64,000 nt of DNA, taken from the NCBI RefSeq assembly GCF_003073045.1, contig NC_037594.1, positions 26,480,927 to 26,544,926 on the forward strand. The letters run 5' to 3'. The notes under the pieces are model-generated. The model had not been told where the DNA came from and did not search any database. It worked only from the letters and a program-made list of their open reading frames with translations. This document shows, piece by piece, positions 61,530 to 64,000 of the stretch (positions are counted from its first letter, which is position 1; each line of letters starts with the position of its first letter). A program made the position numbers and the translations under genes. This DNA comes from Pomacea canaliculata (lineage: Eukaryota > Mollusca > Gastropoda > Architaenioglossa > Ampullariidae).

Positions 61530-63115
61530 TTCTGAAGATGTTCAATTCTCTCAGTTGCTTAACAACCTTAACATTTTGTGCAGCAGTCTGACAGATTCCA
61601 TTATTCAAATTGAAAATAAATATTAATAAGACACGAATGATGTTGTCATTTATTCATTACCTATGTGTTTGACTGACTAGGGTAATTAAGAAAAAGAAAG
61701 ACAATAGACAATTGTAGTATCCACAATTTTCTATCGATTAAAAAATTACATTATCCAAGTTTCCTTAGTAAATGATATTAATTTCACGAGGATAAAGAAT
61801 TTGGTAAGAAGACTATAAGTTTTAACACATGCTGTATTTATATCTAAAATGTTACTTTTGTTTGTGATGCCGACAGCAAAGATGTTAAAATAATATACCC
61901 GTATGTCAAATACCTACAGAACTGTCAGTTTTTCTGCAGGTGTTTTTAGTTTTTCTGCTTCCAGTTAGACAGAATGGATAATAAGTATCCACAGACATAC
62001 CTCAGATGTTTCAGTTTTACAGAGTTTACAAGGCGAACATCGCCTTACATGTTTCTTTCTCTTTTATCTTTTCCTTTCTTTTATTATTATGCACGCAGCG
62101 AGGGTGCATGGTCTCGAGACAGTACATGTTGTTTTTCCAATTAAATCGAAAGACAATCTGTTTAGACTATAGATCGTGGAGGTACGTGACCAAGAACAAC
62201 AAAACATTGGGTTTTTTTATTCACATGCTGAAGAGTCCTCCTCTCTGGTGAGTTTTCCTCGGTTTGTTTGGGGGGCAGCCATGATATAAAGTATTTACTT
62301 CGTTCCTTACGCTCCCCACCCATCACGCAGGGTGTCTAAAAGATGTCACAGAGAAAGGGTAAAAAGATGGCATCGAAAAAAAGCTATGATAGAAAAAAGA
62401 CAGGAGAAAGACCAGTGTAGACAGAAGATAGGAAAGATAAAGCTGTAGTATGACAGGGAGATGTTTGATTAGAAGTAGAATATAGATAAAACGGCCAGGT
62501 AAGAGAGAATATAAAAGCATGAGAAAAATGGTTTGAACAGCTCAGTCACCTAGCCAGAGAGAGGCTGTGTGCTCACCCCCACCACGAGAAGCCGGGCCCA
62601 AGGGTGGGAGAAGATCCGAGTGTGGGTGCTGCAAAAGTAGTACAAACACTGGAGGTTGCGGATATGTGAGTATATTAGAGAGTTTGAGACTCAGCGCTGG
62701 CGCGACGCGTACGGGGACGGCAACGTGTAGCGTCACGGGAACTTGCGTGTGACGTCATCACTTCTGCCACAGCCAGCCGTACAGCTACACGGCGCGACGG
62801 GTAGATTGGAGTCTAGCGGTTGTGACCAGAACGTGTAAATTGTTCGCTTTATTTCAGCTTTTTTTGCAAGGATAGTCAATATAATTTCAACTGTTTATAA
62901 TATTTAAATCTTCTGCAATCATACTTTATGCTGGAAATTAAACTAAGCTGCTTGTTTATGAAGTTAAAGCAGTGAAAAACGACCATGCCTGCAATCGGTG
63001 GTTTATGTCTATTCAATCGTATGTACAAGACTTGCTCAGACACTTTTCGTGTAAAGTTATTTAATGACGAGATAAAACTGTTAAAGATAATAATTATAAT
63101 TTTCTTCATCATTAG
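61530..63115. other. Intergenic with a CpG-rich patch
   Basis: AT-rich to about 62520, then a GC- and CpG-rich patch at 62540-62820 with open frames on both strands (62542-62736 minus, 62567-62752 plus) that match nothing. This could be a promoter of a gene to the right. Confidence 0.4.
62750..62757. promoter_or_regulatory. CRE-like palindrome
   Basis: TGACGTCA, the full CREB/ATF site, inside the CpG-rich patch; GTCACG and GACGCG motifs lie nearby. No transcript is known from the sequence, so function is a guess. Confidence 0.35.
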
Positions 63116-63124
63116 TTATCTATC

Positions 63125-64000
63125 CCAAAAATAACCGTTAAATATTTTTTTTTTACTTTATTAACATTTATTTTACATTAACACATTACATTTACACATT
63201 ACATTTACATGACAAAATCATCAAAATCATATTCCTTGAATTATAACGAGCATACATAACAATATCACAAACATTAAATAGTGCCAGGCATTTTTTTGTC
63301 CCCAACATTTTGTGCAGAACTCTGATTTAAAGTAATTTCAATATACTATCTAGTATCTAACAACTAGCTCTCTATTTCACATATATAAACATTTATTTTT
63401 CTCCTTATTATACTTTACACATTATTTTATTTATTTTTTGAATATATAAACATTTATTCATTTACCTATTAATGATATGGCATATTCTATGTTTAAGCCA
63501 TTCACTCCATTGCACCATACCATATATAACAATATAAAAGACATATAAGGTAGTATATGTCAACATGTATGAAAGTCTAGTCACTGCTTAAGTTTTGGTC
63601 AACAAGTTTTATATAAGGTAGCCAAAGTTGTACAACTTTTTCTTCTTTCATTTCCAGGCGAGCATTAAAAATTTCAATTTTATATCTATATTGCAGTATC
63701 TGAATGAATGGTTGCAACTGAGGTGTGGTTTTTTTGAATCTGCAAGAGTATATGTATAATTTAGCAAGTAGTAAGATTAAATCCAGCACATCATCTGTCT
63801 TAAAGTTATTACTGCATCCAAATAAAACCAGGTGTTCACATAATATCATCCTTGTCATAATCCCACATTTATTTGACACATAATTTTGAAAGTTTTGCCA
63901 GAAATCTTGAACACATTTACATTTCCAAAAAAATATGTTGAATGTTTTCTTTTTCACTTCTACAGTGATTACAAAAATCATCAATTTCTAGACCCATATT
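63125..64000 (-). mobile_element. LINE 3' portion, running off the window
   Basis: On the minus strand the frame at 63984-63577 gives FFWKCKCVQDFWQNFQNYV, LILLLAKLYIYSCRFKK, then TPQLQPFIQILQYRYKIEIF. Just upstream is DDFCNHCRSEKENIQHI. This is the Cys-rich zinc-binding end (C-x2-C...H...C) and tail of the reverse-transcriptase protein of L1/Tx1-like non-LTR elements. One frame change separates the Cys-x2-Cys from the rest, at a T run. The lower part (63125-63570) would be its 3' UTR, rich in ACATT repeats. Confidence 0.7.

Overview
This is animal genomic DNA with introns, not a bacterial or viral sequence. It is AT-rich, with multi-exon genes, GT-AG introns, microsatellites and DNA transposon and LINE debris. 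The repeat families and a tandem cluster of secreted Kunitz inhibitors suggest an invertebrate, most likely a mollusc (perhaps a gastropod). The phylum is an inference; the sequence names no species.

Layout. (1) 1-7.5 kb, plus strand: the 3' half of a gene whose splice chain I could follow in phase through 14-15 exons. It matches TFIIIC90/GTF3C4 (an RNA polymerase III factor): WD-type strands, then a C-terminal zinc-binding TFIIIC domain. (2) 7.5-21.7 kb: a long stretch with no gene I recognise, holding a LINE reverse-transcriptase remnant, a possible tRNA-like SINE piece and simple repeats. (3) 21.7-30.1 kb, minus strand: a complete ANKZF1/Vms1 gene of 16 coding blocks (C2H2 finger, VLRF1 peptidyl-tRNA hydrolase domain with its GTVQ motif, ankyrin, coiled coil, VCP-binding motif, C-terminal treble clef). 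One frame discrepancy lies before the ankyrin repeat. It converges on GTF3C4. (4) 30.4-30.9 kb: a Tigger/pogo-like MITE just upstream of ANKZF1.

(5) 33-61.5 kb: a cluster of six genes for secreted Kunitz-type serine protease inhibitors, named K1-K6 here. K1, K2 and K3 (plus strand) sit in three long tandem duplication units. Each encodes a signal peptide and three Kunitz domains, with domains 1 and 2 on one exon and only one residue between them. K4 (plus) and K5 (minus) form an inverted pair with three domains on three exons and dibasic linkers; each has one break in reading frame relative to its partner. K6 (plus) has a single domain. Unit 2 is split by a ~5 kb PIF/Harbinger transposon. Unit 1 carries a fold-back MITE that is absent from the same site in unit 2.

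(6) 61.5-64 kb: a CpG-rich patch with a CRE-like palindrome, then the 3' end of a LINE running off the window.

The most interesting biology is the Kunitz cluster. All complete domains keep the six cysteines at canonical spacing, while the P1 residue that sets protease specificity varies (K, R, E, M, Q, N). Between K1 and K2 I count 26 codons changed by replacement and about 4 by silent change in the mature coding exons. The signal exon and introns stay nearly identical. This is the pattern expected of diversifying selection on inhibitors.
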